Assembly (NCBI GenBank): GCA_000063525.1
Contig: CT978603.1
Location: forward strand, 305,105 to 369,104
Reading direction: 5' to 3'
DNA length: 64,000 nucleotides
DNA from: Synechococcus sp. RCC307
Lineage (GTDB): Bacteria; Cyanobacteriota; Cyanobacteriia; PCC-6307; Cyanobiaceae
Below, piece after piece: positions 43,077 through 56,233 of this stretch; the first letter of the stretch is position 1, and each line of letters begins with the position of its first letter. Both the position numbers and the translations under genes were made by a program. Below the pieces are notes generated by a model that ran no database searches, was not told where the DNA came from, and saw only the letters and a program-made list of their open reading frames with translations.

Positions 43077-43635
43077 GTGGGCAGTTGAGCTGCGCTCGTT
43101 TCTTGATGTCTGGTTTCGACCAGAGCTTCGGATCCGACGCTTTGCTACTGTTCCTCAGCCGTCGAAAGACGGTTGTGCGTCGTCCAGACGCCCTCGCCCT
43201 TTCAGTTCTCTGAAAACGGCGATCCGGCGCTCTGATACGATTCACAAGTCGCCGAAAGGCGATGCACCTGGACAACCGAAAAGCTTAAGGAACCGACGCT
43301 TTTGTCGCGTTTCTTTCACCAGAACGCTGTTCTGGCTTTGAAAGGAACGATTTCGCGACAAAGGTGTGAGGTCCCGTCAAAAAGAACTAGCGAAAGCTCT
43401 TTTGGATCTGTGTTGTGGTTTTTCACGAGGCTGCGCACAGAGGGAAAGCGAAAGAGTGGACGCACCGGAACTGAGTTCCAAGGAGAGTCGTGGTTGTTCG
43501 CTGCGGAGTGAACGACGGACACGGCACTTATCCGAACCCTTCGCAAGAAGGCGAGCTGAGGACTGTGGTTTAAGCGCCACGGGACGAGCTGAACACTTTG
43601 CGGGATTGCTATGCAATGACCAATAGGAAGTGTCT
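43077..43635 (+). other. rRNA operon leader
   Basis: About 560 bases with no supported gene. It is rich in short GAAAG/CGAAAG and CTTTTGG-like repeats and several complementary stretches that could fold for antitermination or RNase III processing of 16S. Small open frames (e.g. 43366-43626) are not supported by codon use or family signals. Confidence 0.5.
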
Positions 43636-45121
<1,486 letters not shown>

Positions 45122-45296
45122 AGGGAGAACCAACCTCAAATGATGATCACCATTTTTTAGTGATCCATTTGACTGTTCATTCCTAAGGTCGATCGGTACC
45201 TCAGTGAGTGATAATCACTCATCTCGGTCCTTAAGCTTGTCTAGGTCACCACCCCTTAGCTGATAAGCTTTGTGGGATGGGCCCGAGAGGGTTCCT

Positions 45297-45370
<74 letters not shown>

Positions 45371-45378
45371 TCGGGATT

Positions 45379-45451
45379 GGGGGTTTAGCTCAGCTGGTAG
45401 AGCGCCTGCTTTGCAAGCAGGATGTCAGCGGTTCGAGTCCGCTAACCTCCA
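45379..45451 (+). tRNA. tRNA-Ala(TGC)
   Basis: GGGGGTTTAGCTCAGCTGG... forms a cloverleaf with acceptor GGGGGTT/AACCTCC, anticodon loop TTTGCAA (TGC) and T arm GGTTCGAGTCC. It lies nine bases after tRNA-Ile. Confidence 0.97.
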
Positions 45452-45727
45452 TTAGTCTTGATAATGGAACTGTGGCGCAGGGTGACTTAGAAGGATGTTG
45501 GTGATTCCAGCCTCGTTTGATTCTTGATTCAAGTTCAAACGATGCTGGGCTCAGCAATGGGTTCAGCAAGAACCTTGACAACTGCATAGGTAAGTCTGGA
45601 AATAAAGCATCTCACAGAGATGATCCAGGCATGAAGTGATCCACGTTACGGCGTGATTTGCTTGATGTTTGGTTCAACAATTCTGGAGAAAAGCCGAGTC
45701 CTGAATCAATTTGATCAGGAACAAAAT
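45452..45727 (+). other. tRNA-Ala to 23S spacer
   Basis: About 276 bases. It has stretches complementary to the region after 23S (RNase III processing stem likely) and no gene. The start of the long ORF on the minus strand here is not supported. Confidence 0.5.
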
Positions 45728-48592
<2,865 letters not shown>

Positions 48593-48687
48593 TCACTTGG
48601 CCCTCCATGTGAGATGTTTTTTCCAGAGCTCAGTTCCTTGAACTGAGTATCCTATGCAGTTCTCAGGGTTCTTCCTGGGAATTTCTA

Positions 48688-48805
48688 TCCTGGTGTTCAT
48701 GGCGCAGTGGTCCCACACCGATCCATCTCGAACTCGGTTGTGAAACGCTGCAGCGGCGACGATAGTTGGGGGGTGGCCCCCCGTGAAAATAGCTCAATGC
48801 CAGGT
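48688..48805 (+). rRNA. rrf: 5S ribosomal RNA
   Basis: TCCTGGTGTTCATGGCGCAG starts it, with CGAACTCGG and AACGCTGCAGCGGCGA loops, and CCAGG closes the first stem. It follows 23S by about 95 bases. Confidence 0.95.
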
Positions 48806-48828
48806 AAAAATTTCCTTTACTTCATCAA

Positions 48829-48857
48829 AGCCATCCCGTGACGGGGTGGCTTTTTTT
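48829..48857 (+). terminator. rRNA operon terminator
   Basis: AGCCATCCCG (48829-48838) pairs with CGGGGTGGCT (48842-48851) over a three-base loop, followed by seven T. It stops the operon 24 bases after 5S and just before the BrkB-like gene. Confidence 0.9.
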
Positions 48858-48869
48858 GTGTCTATTCGC

Positions 48870-49802
48870 ATGAGTTTGCTTCAACGCGCCAGACATCAAT
48901 TACAGCTTGCTTGCCAGGTGTGGAATCGCCATGGCTGTGTTGATCTGAGTGCAGCTTTTGCGTTCCATAGTCTCCAATCTTTTTTCCCTTTTTTGTTGGT
49001 GTGCCTGGGTGTTGGGGCACGTTTATTCGGGCAAGTTGATGGTGCGAGTGATCAATTACTGGCCGTAGCCGCTGGTGTTTTACCGCCTGGTGGCTTGGAA
49101 GTGATGGAAGGAATCTTGCAGCGTTTGGTGAATCAGGGTCAGGTGGCTGAGCAGATTGGTGGTTTGGTCTTAATTTTTAGTGCCAGTAACGCCACGTTGT
49201 CGTTGCAGCGTGGGGCCGATCGTCTTTGGTATGGATTGGCGTTGCCCAATGCTGGTGATCAAGCTTGGCATTGGCATCTTCGCCGCTGGTTCTTTCAACG
49301 TCTCAAGGCCATTGGTGCTGCTTTGCTGTTGGCATTGGTGCTGTTAATTAACCAAATCACCACGCCATTTCGTCTGCTTTGGTCGTCGATGTGGTCGAGT
49401 TTGGGTTCATTATCTCCCTGGTTACCGCAGCCCTGGGAGGTGCCTGCCCGCACCTTGATTTCGGTGCTTGGTAGTTGGTTGGGTGTGGTGATTGCCACCG
49501 TGCTGTTGTTTTCTTATTTGCCCAGTCGCAGGCCCCGGCTGGGCTTGCTGTGGCAAGGTTCCTTGCTGGTGGCCACGGGTCTCACCTTAGTGAACCCACT
49601 ACTGGGGAGGGCTTTGGTCTGGGCTGGCTCGCGCTTTTTGGCCTATGGCCTCGTTGGCGGAATTATTCTTCTCACGCTTTGGATTTGGTTATTGGGCCTG
49701 ATTTTGTATTTCGGGATGGCTTGGACCGTTGCGTTGACGCAGCGTCGTCAGCCGCAGTTGTTGTTAGCCAACGATGCCCAATCAGCTGAGGCTGATCTCT
49801 AG
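48870..49802 (+). CDS. YihY/BrkB-family membrane protein
   Basis: A 310-residue integral membrane protein with six or so helices. The family cues are HGCVDLSAAFAFHSLQSFFPFLLVCLGV, NQGQVAEQIGGLVLIFSASNA and GLVGGIILLTLWIWLLGLILYFG. ATG at 48870 is chosen; the open frame starts upstream inside 5S and the terminator, which cannot be coding. Function of the family is uncertain. Confidence 0.85.
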   Translation: MSLLQRARHQLQLACQVWNRHGCVDLSAAFAFHSLQSFFPFLLVCLGVGARLFGQVDGASDQLLAVAAGVLPPGGLEVMEGILQRLVNQGQVAEQIGGLVLIFSASNATLSLQRGADRLWYGLALPNAGDQAWHWHLRRWFFQRLKAIGAALLLALVLLINQITTPFRLLWSSMWSSLGSLSPWLPQPWEVPARTLISVLGSWLGVVIATVLLFSYLPSRRPRLGLLWQGSLLVATGLTLVNPLLGRALVWAGSRFLAYGLVGGIILLTLWIWLLGLILYFGMAWTVALTQRRQPQLLLANDAQSAEADL

Positions 49803-50506
49803 CCCGCAGTATCTGCGTTGATATCCAGAACAACAACATCGACTGGGTCAACGCGTCCATGGTCATCGAGAAAGCGTTTGTATTCCCGTGCCGTGTGCCG
49901 CATGGCTTCGCCAGCGGTTCGAATTAACACGGCATTTAAACTTCCGCCCACCAACGCACCGGTGAGCGGAACCAGCCGCCCCAGGCCGAGCCAGCCGCGG
50001 CGCGCCAAATGGGTGACCAGCCGCTGTCCTACCAGACGTTGCAGCATCTGGCTGGCTTCTCTGGAGAGCTGAAGCAGCAACTGGCGCGCGGCGCGCTCAC
50101 CAAGACGGCTGCCAATCAATCGCACCATTTCATTGACGCCCAAGCCCATGGCTGCTGCCAGCAAAATCGGCCGGTGCTGTTCGTCGTCGAGCTCGACGCC
50201 AAAGACCGTGAAAATGGCTGCCGACAGCTCAATTTCGGCGTAGAGGAAATAGAGCAAATCTCCGCCGCCAGCTGGCAGGGTCAACACCCCACCAAGCCCC
50301 GCCAGCGCTCCAGTCCCGGCGGTGCGCCACATGGCCCGGCGAATGGCGTGCTCAACCATCCCGTCACGCCCCAGGTCCGCGTGTTGCTCCAGTAATTGCC
50401 GGCCCCAGTGCACCCCTTGGCTCTGCGCGGTGCGCAGACCCGCTGACACCACTGGTAGATCCAGCAGTTCTGCCATCAGATTCGGTGCAGGCCTGCTCCT
50501 AGCCAT
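49799..50506 (-). CDS. EcsC-like (or DUF697-like) hydrophobic protein
   Basis: A 235-residue protein with glycine-rich hydrophobic helices (TGALAGLGGVLTLPAGGGDLLYFLYAEIELSAAIFTVFGVEL and VPLTGALVGGSLNAVLIRTAGEAM) between charged helices. This pattern recalls the EcsC family, but the match is weak. ATG at 50506 overlaps the stop of the DUF2834-like gene by eight bases, so it is in an operon with xseAB. Confidence 0.6.
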   Translation of the reverse strand: MARSRPAPNLMAELLDLPVVSAGLRTAQSQGVHWGRQLLEQHADLGRDGMVEHAIRRAMWRTAGTGALAGLGGVLTLPAGGGDLLYFLYAEIELSAAIFTVFGVELDDEQHRPILLAAAMGLGVNEMVRLIGSRLGERAARQLLLQLSREASQMLQRLVGQRLVTHLARRGWLGLGRLVPLTGALVGGSLNAVLIRTAGEAMRHTAREYKRFLDDHGRVDPVDVVVLDINADTAG

Positions 50507-50849
50507 TGGCGTCTTCAAGTTGCTGCAGGTGGCGCTCCCGCATCAGCAAAAACAGCGGAGCACCGGCGGCAAAGGCAATCAGCATGGAGGCCAGCACCGG
50601 CCATTGCAGATGGCGCATCTGCAGCCTGCGCCCCTCCACAATCATCGCCATCACACCGGCGGTGGCCCCAATCACCAAATCCCAGCTCAGGGATTGCCCG
50701 GCCGCGGTGGCTCCGGCTTGGGCAATGAATTCGCCTAAGGCAAAGCCGCCGTTCTCTTGGATGAATTGCCAATTGGCCCGTTGCGTCAACACCGTGCCGC
50801 TGATGGTCAGCAGCAGATAGATCAGTTGTCTGCCTTGGCTGCTGTTCAT
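50499..50849 (-). CDS. DUF2834-type membrane protein
   Basis: A 116-residue protein with three hydrophobic segments (RQLIYLLLTISGTVLTQRANWQFI, DLVIGATAGVMAMIVEGRRL and VLASMLIAFAAGAPLFLLMRERHLQ). The RANW/DL...GRR pattern fits DUF2834. ATG at 50849 overlaps the stop of xseB by four bases. Function is unknown. Confidence 0.75.
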   Translation of the reverse strand: MNSSQGRQLIYLLLTISGTVLTQRANWQFIQENGGFALGEFIAQAGATAAGQSLSWDLVIGATAGVMAMIVEGRRLQMRHLQWPVLASMLIAFAAGAPLFLLMRERHLQQLEDANG

Positions 50850-51103
50850 CCTTCCTCCTCTGACCAAGCACTCAGGCTGATGCCATCGGGATCAAGTTTT
50901 TGAATGTCTTGGCTCACCTGCTCCAGTTTTTGGCGGCAATGGTTCTCGAGTGCCACGGCTTGGGCGTACAGCTGGGGCAACTCCTCCAAGGGCAGAGTGT
51001 CTGATTGCAGCTGCGCTAAGGCCTGTTCAAGCTGCTCCTGCGCTTGGCTGTAGCTGAGGTCTTTGAGGCCTTGATCGGCTTGGCGCTTGGCTTTGGCTGC
51101 CAT
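50846..51103 (-). CDS. xseB: Exonuclease VII small subunit
   Basis: An 85-residue helical protein with YSQAQEQLEQALAQLQSDTLPLEELPQLYAQA and ENHCRQKLEQVSQDIQKLD, the XseB family. It binds XseA to make a bidirectional single-strand exonuclease used in repair. Its ATG at 51103 joins the end of xseA with a one-base overlap. Confidence 0.93.
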   Translation of the reverse strand: MAAKAKRQADQGLKDLSYSQAQEQLEQALAQLQSDTLPLEELPQLYAQAVALENHCRQKLEQVSQDIQKLDPDGISLSAWSEEEG

Positions 51104-52257
51104 CAGCTCACCTCACTGGTTTCAGGTTGCCACGTCTGCACCGTTAACGACAGAACGCCCTGATGCAGTTGGGCTTCGACGGCATCGCCTGCGCTGAGTG
51201 TGCTGCCATTACGCAGCAGCTGGCCTTCGCTGCTGCGCAGCAAGCAGTACCCCCGTTGCAGCAAGCGTTGGGGCGAGAGCGCCGCGAGCAATTGCCGCTG
51301 ACTGTGCAACTGCCATTGCCGTCTTTCCAGGTTTCGCTGCAGCAGAGCACGCCGCTGGTCTTGCCTCAGTTCTGGGTCCCACTGTCTCAGCTCCTGCTCC
51401 AACCGGTTTTGGATGCTGCTGCGCCAATGGCGTCCGCGCTGCTCCAGCAGCTGTTGCTCCTGCTGGCGATCGGGCAGCAGCGCCACCATGGCGGCGGTGG
51501 GAGTGGCGGCCCGGTAGTCAGCGGCGAGATCAGCGATCGTCACATCGTCTTCGTGGCCGATGCCACTCACCACAGGCACCGGGCAGCGCAATAGGGCCCG
51601 GGCCAAGTCTTCGCCGTCAAAGACGCTGAGGTCTTCGCGGCTGCCTCCGCCTCTGGCGAGCACCACCGCTTCAATGCCGAGCCGTTGCCACTGGGTTTCC
51701 AGCTGATCAAACACCGCGCAGATGCGCTTTTCCACATCGCCTTGCACGGGGATCGGCACCACCCGCAGGTTGCAGGCGGGCCAGCGCTGTTTGGCGGTGC
51801 GCAGCAGATCGGCCAGTGCTGAGCTGGGAACGCTGGTGAGGATGGCAATGCAGCTTGGCCGTTGCGGTAGCTGCCGCCTCAGGGCTGGATCCAGTAAGCC
51901 TTCACTCTCGAGCTGTTGTTTCACCTGCTCAAAGCGGCGCAGCACCGTCGAGAGGCTGGGGCGGATGTCGAGGGCTTGCACGCTCAAGCTGGCGCGTGCA
52001 CCCCAAAAATTCAGCTTGCCAACGACGCGAACGCCGTCGCCATCGTTGGGGCGAAAGCTGAGCCGGGCCACCGTTGAGGCCCAAGCCACAGCTTGGATGG
52101 AGGCATCTCCATCGCTGAGGCTGAACCAGAGATGGCCTTTTTTCAGAACGGGTTTAACAACGGCACCATCGACCAAAAAGCGAGGAGCAAAGCCCCGCTC
52201 CAGCAACACACCAATGGCTTCATTGAGCTCGCTAACGCTGTAAGCGGGCAGCTCCAT
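51103..52257 (-). CDS. xseA: Exonuclease VII large subunit
   Basis: A 384-residue protein with an OB fold (YSVSELNEAIGVLLERG... VKPVLKKGHLWFSLSDGDASIQAVAW) and a catalytic core ARGGGSREDLSVFDGEDLARAL, GIGHEDDVTIADLAADYRAATPTAAM, and a coiled coil end. ATG at 52257 overlaps the stop of a 57-residue gene as TAATG, so it is part of the operon. Confidence 0.96.
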   Translation of the reverse strand: MELPAYSVSELNEAIGVLLERGFAPRFLVDGAVVKPVLKKGHLWFSLSDGDASIQAVAWASTVARLSFRPNDGDGVRVVGKLNFWGARASLSVQALDIRPSLSTVLRRFEQVKQQLESEGLLDPALRRQLPQRPSCIAILTSVPSSALADLLRTAKQRWPACNLRVVPIPVQGDVEKRICAVFDQLETQWQRLGIEAVVLARGGGSREDLSVFDGEDLARALLRCPVPVVSGIGHEDDVTIADLAADYRAATPTAAMVALLPDRQQEQQLLEQRGRHWRSSIQNRLEQELRQWDPELRQDQRRALLQRNLERRQWQLHSQRQLLAALSPQRLLQRGYCLLRSSEGQLLRNGSTLSAGDAVEAQLHQGVLSLTVQTWQPETSEVS

Positions 52258-52430
52258 TAGTGGGTGAGCTTGCGGTAGCAGAGCCACCACCACAGGCTCA
52301 AGGCGCCAGCGGCAACAAACAACACGCGTCCCCAGCTGGTGTCGATCCGGATCAGACCCACGAAGCTGAAGGCCAGGGCACTGCTCAACAGGCGCGAGCC
52401 GTCGCGGCGATTGTCAACAAACAGCTTCAC
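52257..52430 (-). CDS. 57-residue membrane hypothetical protein
   Basis: Not recognised. A charged N-terminal part (VDNRRDGSRL) is followed by two hydrophobic stretches (SSALAFSFVGLIRI and RVLFVAAGALSLWWWLCY). GTG at 52430. Its stop overlaps the xseA ATG, so it is the first gene of the xse operon. Confidence 0.6.
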   Translation of the reverse strand: MKLFVDNRRDGSRLLSSALAFSFVGLIRIDTSWGRVLFVAAGALSLWWWLCYRKLTH

Positions 52431-52466
52431 GCAGCAGGCCGATCAACGATCACCTTAAAAGGGCAC

Positions 52467-52491
52467 AAAAAAAGGGGGGCCGTGGCCCCCC
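52467..52491 (-). terminator. Intrinsic terminator after the HLIP gene
   Basis: GGGGGGCC (52474-52481) pairs with GGCCCCCC (52484-52491) and seven T follow on the minus strand. It separates the hli transcript from the xse operon. Confidence 0.85.
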
Positions 52492-52514
52492 TTCTTTGGT
52501 GGCTTCTAGAAGCT

Positions 52515-52661
52515 TCAGCCGAGGCCCAGCTGGGACAGGATGCCCTGGCCGGTCAGCAGTTCGGTGCCCAGACCGATGACGAAACCCATCATGGCCAGGC
52601 GGCCATTCCAGGTTTCAGCGAAGTTCACGAAGCCGAAGCGGGAGGCGTTGGTTTCGGACAT
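52515..52661 (-). CDS. hli: High-light-inducible protein (HLIP), 48 residues
   Basis: MSETNASRFGFVNFAETWNG is followed by RLAMMGFVIGLGTELL: the ExWNGRLAMMGF chlorophyll-binding helix. ATG at 52661 and an intrinsic terminator 25 bases past the stop make it a single-gene unit. It is one of two HLIPs in the window. Confidence 0.95.
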   Translation of the reverse strand: MSETNASRFGFVNFAETWNGRLAMMGFVIGLGTELLTGQGILSQLGLG

Positions 52662-52685
52662 GGATTAAAGGTGTTGTCTTTGCCA

Positions 52686-52693
52686 AGTGTAAC
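52686..52693 (-). promoter_or_regulatory. HLR1-like half site before hli
   Basis: GTTACACT on the minus strand is one G/TTTACAT/A-like unit of the HLR1 motif bound by RpaB in cyanobacteria. A -35-like TTCAAC (about 52714) and -10 TACACT are at 17-base spacing. A clear second half was not found, so the site is tentative. Confidence 0.35.
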
Positions 52694-52802
52694 GAATGAT
52701 TGAGCTTTGTTGAAAGTGCTGTAGGCAACAAAAGGTGCGATTGACCGGCATTGACAGGTTGGCCGCCTGGGCCTACTGAGGCAGGGTTTGGCAAGGCCAT
52801 TG

Positions 52803-53600
52803 ATGCGGGCACAGTTTCAGGCTCAAGTCCAGGCGCCCTTGCCGAGTGCTCCTGAGCTAGTGCTCGTCACCGATCTCGATGGCACCTTGCTGGCCGGCGA
52901 GCCAGCGGATCGTCGACGCCTCTATCGCTGGCTGAGTGATTGCCGTGAGCAGGTGCTGCACATCTTTGCCACGGGCCGTGAACGCAGTTCAGTGGCTGAG
53001 CTGTTTCAGGCGCCTGAGCATGCTCTGCTCAGGCAGCCCCACCTGGTTATCAGTGATGTGGGCTGCACGGTGGCTTGCGGCGACAGCCTCGAGCTGGTGC
53101 CGTTGGTGGTTGATGACATCGAACGTCAGTGGCAACCATTCGCTGAGCAGGTGTTGGCGCTGACCCAAGGGCAGCCGGGGTTGTCCCCCCAGCCAGTGTG
53201 CGCGGAACGGCGCCATGCCTTTGATGCCGATCCAGAGCTGATGGATCCAGGCCTGATGCAACGTCTGCGCCAGGTGGGTGTGGATTGTGTGTTCTCCGAT
53301 GGCCGCTACCTCGACGTTCTGCCCCCAGGGGTGAACAAGGGTTCGACGCTGCAACGCGTGCTGGAGTTGCTGGAGTTACAGCAGGTGCCTGTGGTCGTGG
53401 CAGGGGACACCCTCAATGATTTGGGTCTTTTTCAGACCGGTTATGCCGGTGTGATGGTGGGCAACGCCGAAGCTCCCCTGCTGGAGTGGCTGCCCCAATT
53501 GCCCAATACCTACCTGGCCAACGGCGCTGGTTGCAGCGGCATCCTCGAAGGGCTGGAGCATTTCGGCTTTGGCGGGCTGCTGGCTCAAGGGGCCTCGTGA
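52803..53600 (+). CDS. HAD-family sugar phosphatase (S6PP-like)
   Basis: A 265-residue HAD-IIB protein. Motif I is VLVTDLDGTLLAG, motif II is IFATGRERSS, the Lys is in VNKGSTLQRV and motif IV is VVVAGDTLNDLGLF, as in sucrose-phosphate or mannosyl-phosphoglycerate phosphatases. It may make a compatible solute. ATG at 52803 (ATG/GTG nearby possible). GTG of the SemiSWEET overlaps its stop, so both are coupled. Confidence 0.85.
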   Translation: MRAQFQAQVQAPLPSAPELVLVTDLDGTLLAGEPADRRRLYRWLSDCREQVLHIFATGRERSSVAELFQAPEHALLRQPHLVISDVGCTVACGDSLELVPLVVDDIERQWQPFAEQVLALTQGQPGLSPQPVCAERRHAFDADPELMDPGLMQRLRQVGVDCVFSDGRYLDVLPPGVNKGSTLQRVLELLELQQVPVVVAGDTLNDLGLFQTGYAGVMVGNAEAPLLEWLPQLPNTYLANGAGCSGILEGLEHFGFGGLLAQGAS

Positions 53601-53896
53601 GCGACAGCGCCCAGTGGTTGGGCTTTACGGCAGCAGCCCTCACCACCAGCAGTTTTTTCCCGCAAGCCTTGAAAACCTTGCGGACCAATGAAACCGCAGG
53701 GATCTCGCTGCGGATGTACTTGCTCTTCACCTCAGGCGTCAGTGCCTGGGCGGTCTATGGATTGTGGGTTCAAGACTGGCCCGTGTTTTGGGCCAATGTT
53801 GTGACGCTGCTTCCAGCAGCAGCGGTCTTGGAGAGAAAAGTGAGGGCGAGCCTGTCTTCAGCCGGCAATCGACAACGCCAGGGCGAAAACCGCTGA
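53597..53896 (+). CDS. SemiSWEET sugar transporter (PQ-loop)
   Basis: A 99-residue protein with three hydrophobic helices (LGFTAAALTTSSFFPQALKTL, SLRMYLLFTSGVSAWAVYGLW, FWANVVTLLPAAAVLE). The PQ motif in FFPQALKT marks the SemiSWEET family, which works as a dimer and equilibrates sugars across a membrane. The GTGA overlap with the HAD phosphatase suggests a shared sugar or solute pathway. Confidence 0.88.
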   Translation: MSDSAQWLGFTAAALTTSSFFPQALKTLRTNETAGISLRMYLLFTSGVSAWAVYGLWVQDWPVFWANVVTLLPAAAVLERKVRASLSSAGNRQRQGENR

Positions 53897-53959
53897 GCTC
53901 AGGAGGCCCAAAGCGGCAAGGAGGCGAATTAAGCCTCCACCAGCAGCGACGGAAAACAT
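53858..53959 (-). CDS. Possible 33-residue membrane peptide (uncertain)
   Basis: A frame MFSVAAGGGLIRLLAALGLLSSAVFALALSIAG followed by TGA could be a one-helix peptide. ATG at 53959 and a short hydrophobic stretch are all that support it; it overlaps the end of SemiSWEET on the other strand by 39 bases. It could be chance in GC-rich DNA. Confidence 0.3.
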   Translation of the reverse strand: MFSVAAGGGLIRLLAALGLLSSAVFALALSIAG

Positions 53960-54069
53960 AAAGAGAACCTAAAGGTCGCAATGAGTCCGTTGTAGCGCTC
54001 TTGTTTGGCTGGCGCCGTAGCTGTTCGCACCCCGTTTCAAATGGTTGGAATGCGCAACATTTCAGCGCG

Positions 54070-54474
54070 TCAGCGCACGTGGCGCGTGCCATCCACCGGG
54101 TGATACGCCTCGCCGGTGGTTTCTTCGTAAACAATCGCCGGGAGCCCTGTTTCAAACATGGTTTGCAGAGCTTCTTTGAGGTAGGGGTTCCAGCCTCCGG
54201 TGGACACCTTGCCGTGGCGCACCGTCCAATCCCAGGTTCCTTGTAGATCACGGGGGATGCGCCCTTCGCGGTCGCGGCGGGCCACCAGATCCTGGGATTC
54301 CACGATGCCCACCAGGATGGGGTCTTTGCCGTAGGCCGGCGTCAGTGTGAGCTCCAGGCGCACGGGGTCATCTTTGACCAGCTTCAGGCGAAAGCGAGGA
54401 GGCAGCTTGACGGCCTTAAGAACAGCGAGCACCACTCGGGTGCGTGGATCGGCTTGGCGAGCTCCTGCCTGCAT
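54070..54474 (-). CDS. Hypothetical protein, 134 residues
   Basis: Not recognised. An alpha/beta protein: RTRVVLAVLKAVKLPPRFRLKLVKDDPVRLELTLTPAY is basic, then ILVGIVESQDLVARRDREGRIPRDLQGTWDWTV, then a C-terminal helix YLKEALQTMFETGLPAIVYEETTGEAY. ATG at 54474, with the DUF2973-like gene upstream on the same strand. Confidence 0.65.
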   Translation of the reverse strand: MQAGARQADPRTRVVLAVLKAVKLPPRFRLKLVKDDPVRLELTLTPAYGKDPILVGIVESQDLVARRDREGRIPRDLQGTWDWTVRHGKVSTGGWNPYLKEALQTMFETGLPAIVYEETTGEAYHPVDGTRHVR

Positions 54475-54497
54475 CTGAACTGAGTTCCCTTGTCTTC

Positions 54498-54743
54498 CTA
54501 GCTTGCGTGATCATCGGACCCGTCGGCACTGGGCTCAGCCTCAAAGCGCACCGTTAGGAGTTCCTCTTCGGTGATTTGGCCGTTGGCATCCAAGAGCTCG
54601 GGGTGCACGTTGGCCGGCGGCTGCACTGATTTCTGCGCCGCACTGAAGCCGCGCCCCATCACCCGAAAAGCCTGCCAGAGCAGCAGCCCCAGACAGGTGA
54701 GGTAGAGCAGTGGGAACAGTTGAGTCAAAAGGCCGTCAGCCAT
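54498..54743 (-). CDS. DUF2973-type membrane protein
   Basis: An 81-residue protein with one N-terminal helix (TQLFPLLYLTCLGLLLWQAF) and a tail with HPELLDANGQITEEELLTVRFE, the DUF2973 pattern of cyanobacteria. ATG at 54743. It may be an operon with the next minus-strand gene (23-base gap). Function is unknown. Confidence 0.75.
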   Translation of the reverse strand: MADGLLTQLFPLLYLTCLGLLLWQAFRVMGRGFSAAQKSVQPPANVHPELLDANGQITEEELLTVRFEAEPSADGSDDHAS

Positions 54744-54870
54744 TGATCAGTTGTTTCATTGTGCGAGATCAGCCCGGTCACTGGCACAACCAGTCACATC
54801 TTGGTGCGTTGCCAGAGGGGCCTGAGCGGTCAACCGTCGATACGGTTTGACGAGTCTTTTGCCCCGATTC

Positions 54871-55962
54871 ATGCGCCGCCAGTTGCCGCTGCTTGCCCTC
54901 TCCACGGCTTTGGTGATCGGAACAGCAGCTCAGGCGCCAGCCCGTTTGCCCGTTTCAACCACCAATCGCCAGTCCTTTGTGGCAGAGGCTGTACGTCAAG
55001 CCGGGCCCGCGGTGGTGCGCATCGACACCGAGCGCACCATCACCAGCGCCAGCGCACCAGGCGGAATTCCGCCGGTGTTCTTGATGGATCCGTTGTTTCG
55101 TCAGTTCTTTGGTGGCTCCGGTGGCGCCATGCCCGCGCCGCGGCCAAGCCAACGCACTGAACGCGGTCAGGGCACGGGGGTGATCTTTGAGGCTGATGGC
55201 TTAATCCTCACCAATGCCCATGTGGTCGAGGGGGCCTCAAGGGTCACGGTGGGTCTGGTGGATGGCCGCACGATGGAAGGCTCGGTCATCGGGGCTGATC
55301 CCGTCACCGATCTGGCAGTTGTTCGCGTGGCCGCTTCAGAGCCTCTGCCTGTGGCGCCATTGGGCGATTCCGATGCGGTGGAGGTGGGGGACTGGGCCAT
55401 CGCGGTGGGGAACCCATTTGGTCTGGACAACACCGTCACCTTGGGGATCATCAGCAGCACCAACCGCAACGCCACCAAGCTCGGGATCACCGACAAGCGC
55501 CTTGATTTGATTCAGACCGATGCCGCGATCAATCCCGGGAATTCCGGCGGGCCGCTGCTGAATGCCGATGGTGAGGTGGTGGGGATTAATGCCTTGGTGC
55601 GCACTGGCCCTGGCGCCGGCTTGGGCTTCTCGATTCCGATCAACCGGGCGCGATCGATTGCCGATCAGCTGATCCGCAATGGCAAAGCCAGCCATGCTCT
55701 GGTTGGTCTGGCTCTCTCCGCTGAGCCCAAGGGGGTGCGGGTGAACTCCGTGATGCCCAATGGCCCAGCCGCTCGCGCGGGGGTGCGGCCCGGCGATCTG
55801 GTGCTGAGCGTTGGCGGCGAAGCAGTGCGCGATCCGGCGCAATTCCTGGCTCGTATGGAGCGCTCAGGGGTTGGCAAGCCCCTCAGCCTTGAGCTGCTGC
55901 GTGATGGTCAGCGCCGCACTCTGGAGGTGGTGCCGGTGGAGATGGCCAGCATGGCCACTTGA
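54871..55962 (+). CDS. HtrA/Deg-type serine protease with PDZ domain
   Basis: A 363-residue exported protease. Signal peptide about 1-25. The triad is His117 (LTNAHVVEG), Asp147 ([10 protein letters not shown]) and Ser225 ([10 protein letters not shown]), and IDTERT marks the N-terminal linker. One PDZ domain is at about 268-355 ([21 protein letters not shown]). It degrades or refolds misfolded proteins in the periplasm or thylakoid lumen. ATG at 54871; TTG at 54847 is possible. Confidence 0.95.
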
Positions 55963-56029
55963 CCCAGAGTCCATAGGCCGGCGTGATCGCTGTCCGTTTG
56001 TCAAGGCCCCCAGTTCAATTCGTCTCACA

Positions 56030-56233
56030 ATGAGACCAATCGATTCCACGTTTGTGGCAAGGCAGCGACTGGCTTTGGCTTTATCTCTGCAGGGCAACCG
56101 CAGCTGGCTGGCAGCTCGCCGCGCTCAGCTGCTGGAGGAAGGGCGTGTGTTGGAGGCTGAGGCGTTGCTGCAGGAATTCCGTGGTTTGGGCCAGCCTGAT
56201 CAGTTGCTGACCGTGCCGGCGCAGCTTGGTTGA
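56030..56233 (+). CDS. Hypothetical protein, 67 residues
   Basis: Not recognised. A basic helical protein (FVARQRLALALSLQGNRSWLAARRAQLLEEGRVLEAEALLQEFRGLGQP). ATG at 56030. It converges on a small minus-strand gene at 56234, with no gap. Confidence 0.55.
   Translation: MRPIDSTFVARQRLALALSLQGNRSWLAARRAQLLEEGRVLEAEALLQEFRGLGQPDQLLTVPAQLG

Noticed and set aside
43366-43626. ORFs in the rRNA leader (also 42910-43341 and 43302-43511)
   Set aside because: They lie within the 16S leader after the rRNA promoter, show no family features, and overlap each other in several frames.
48783-48869. 29-residue N-terminal extension of the BrkB-like protein
   Set aside because: It would run through the end of 5S rRNA and its terminator.
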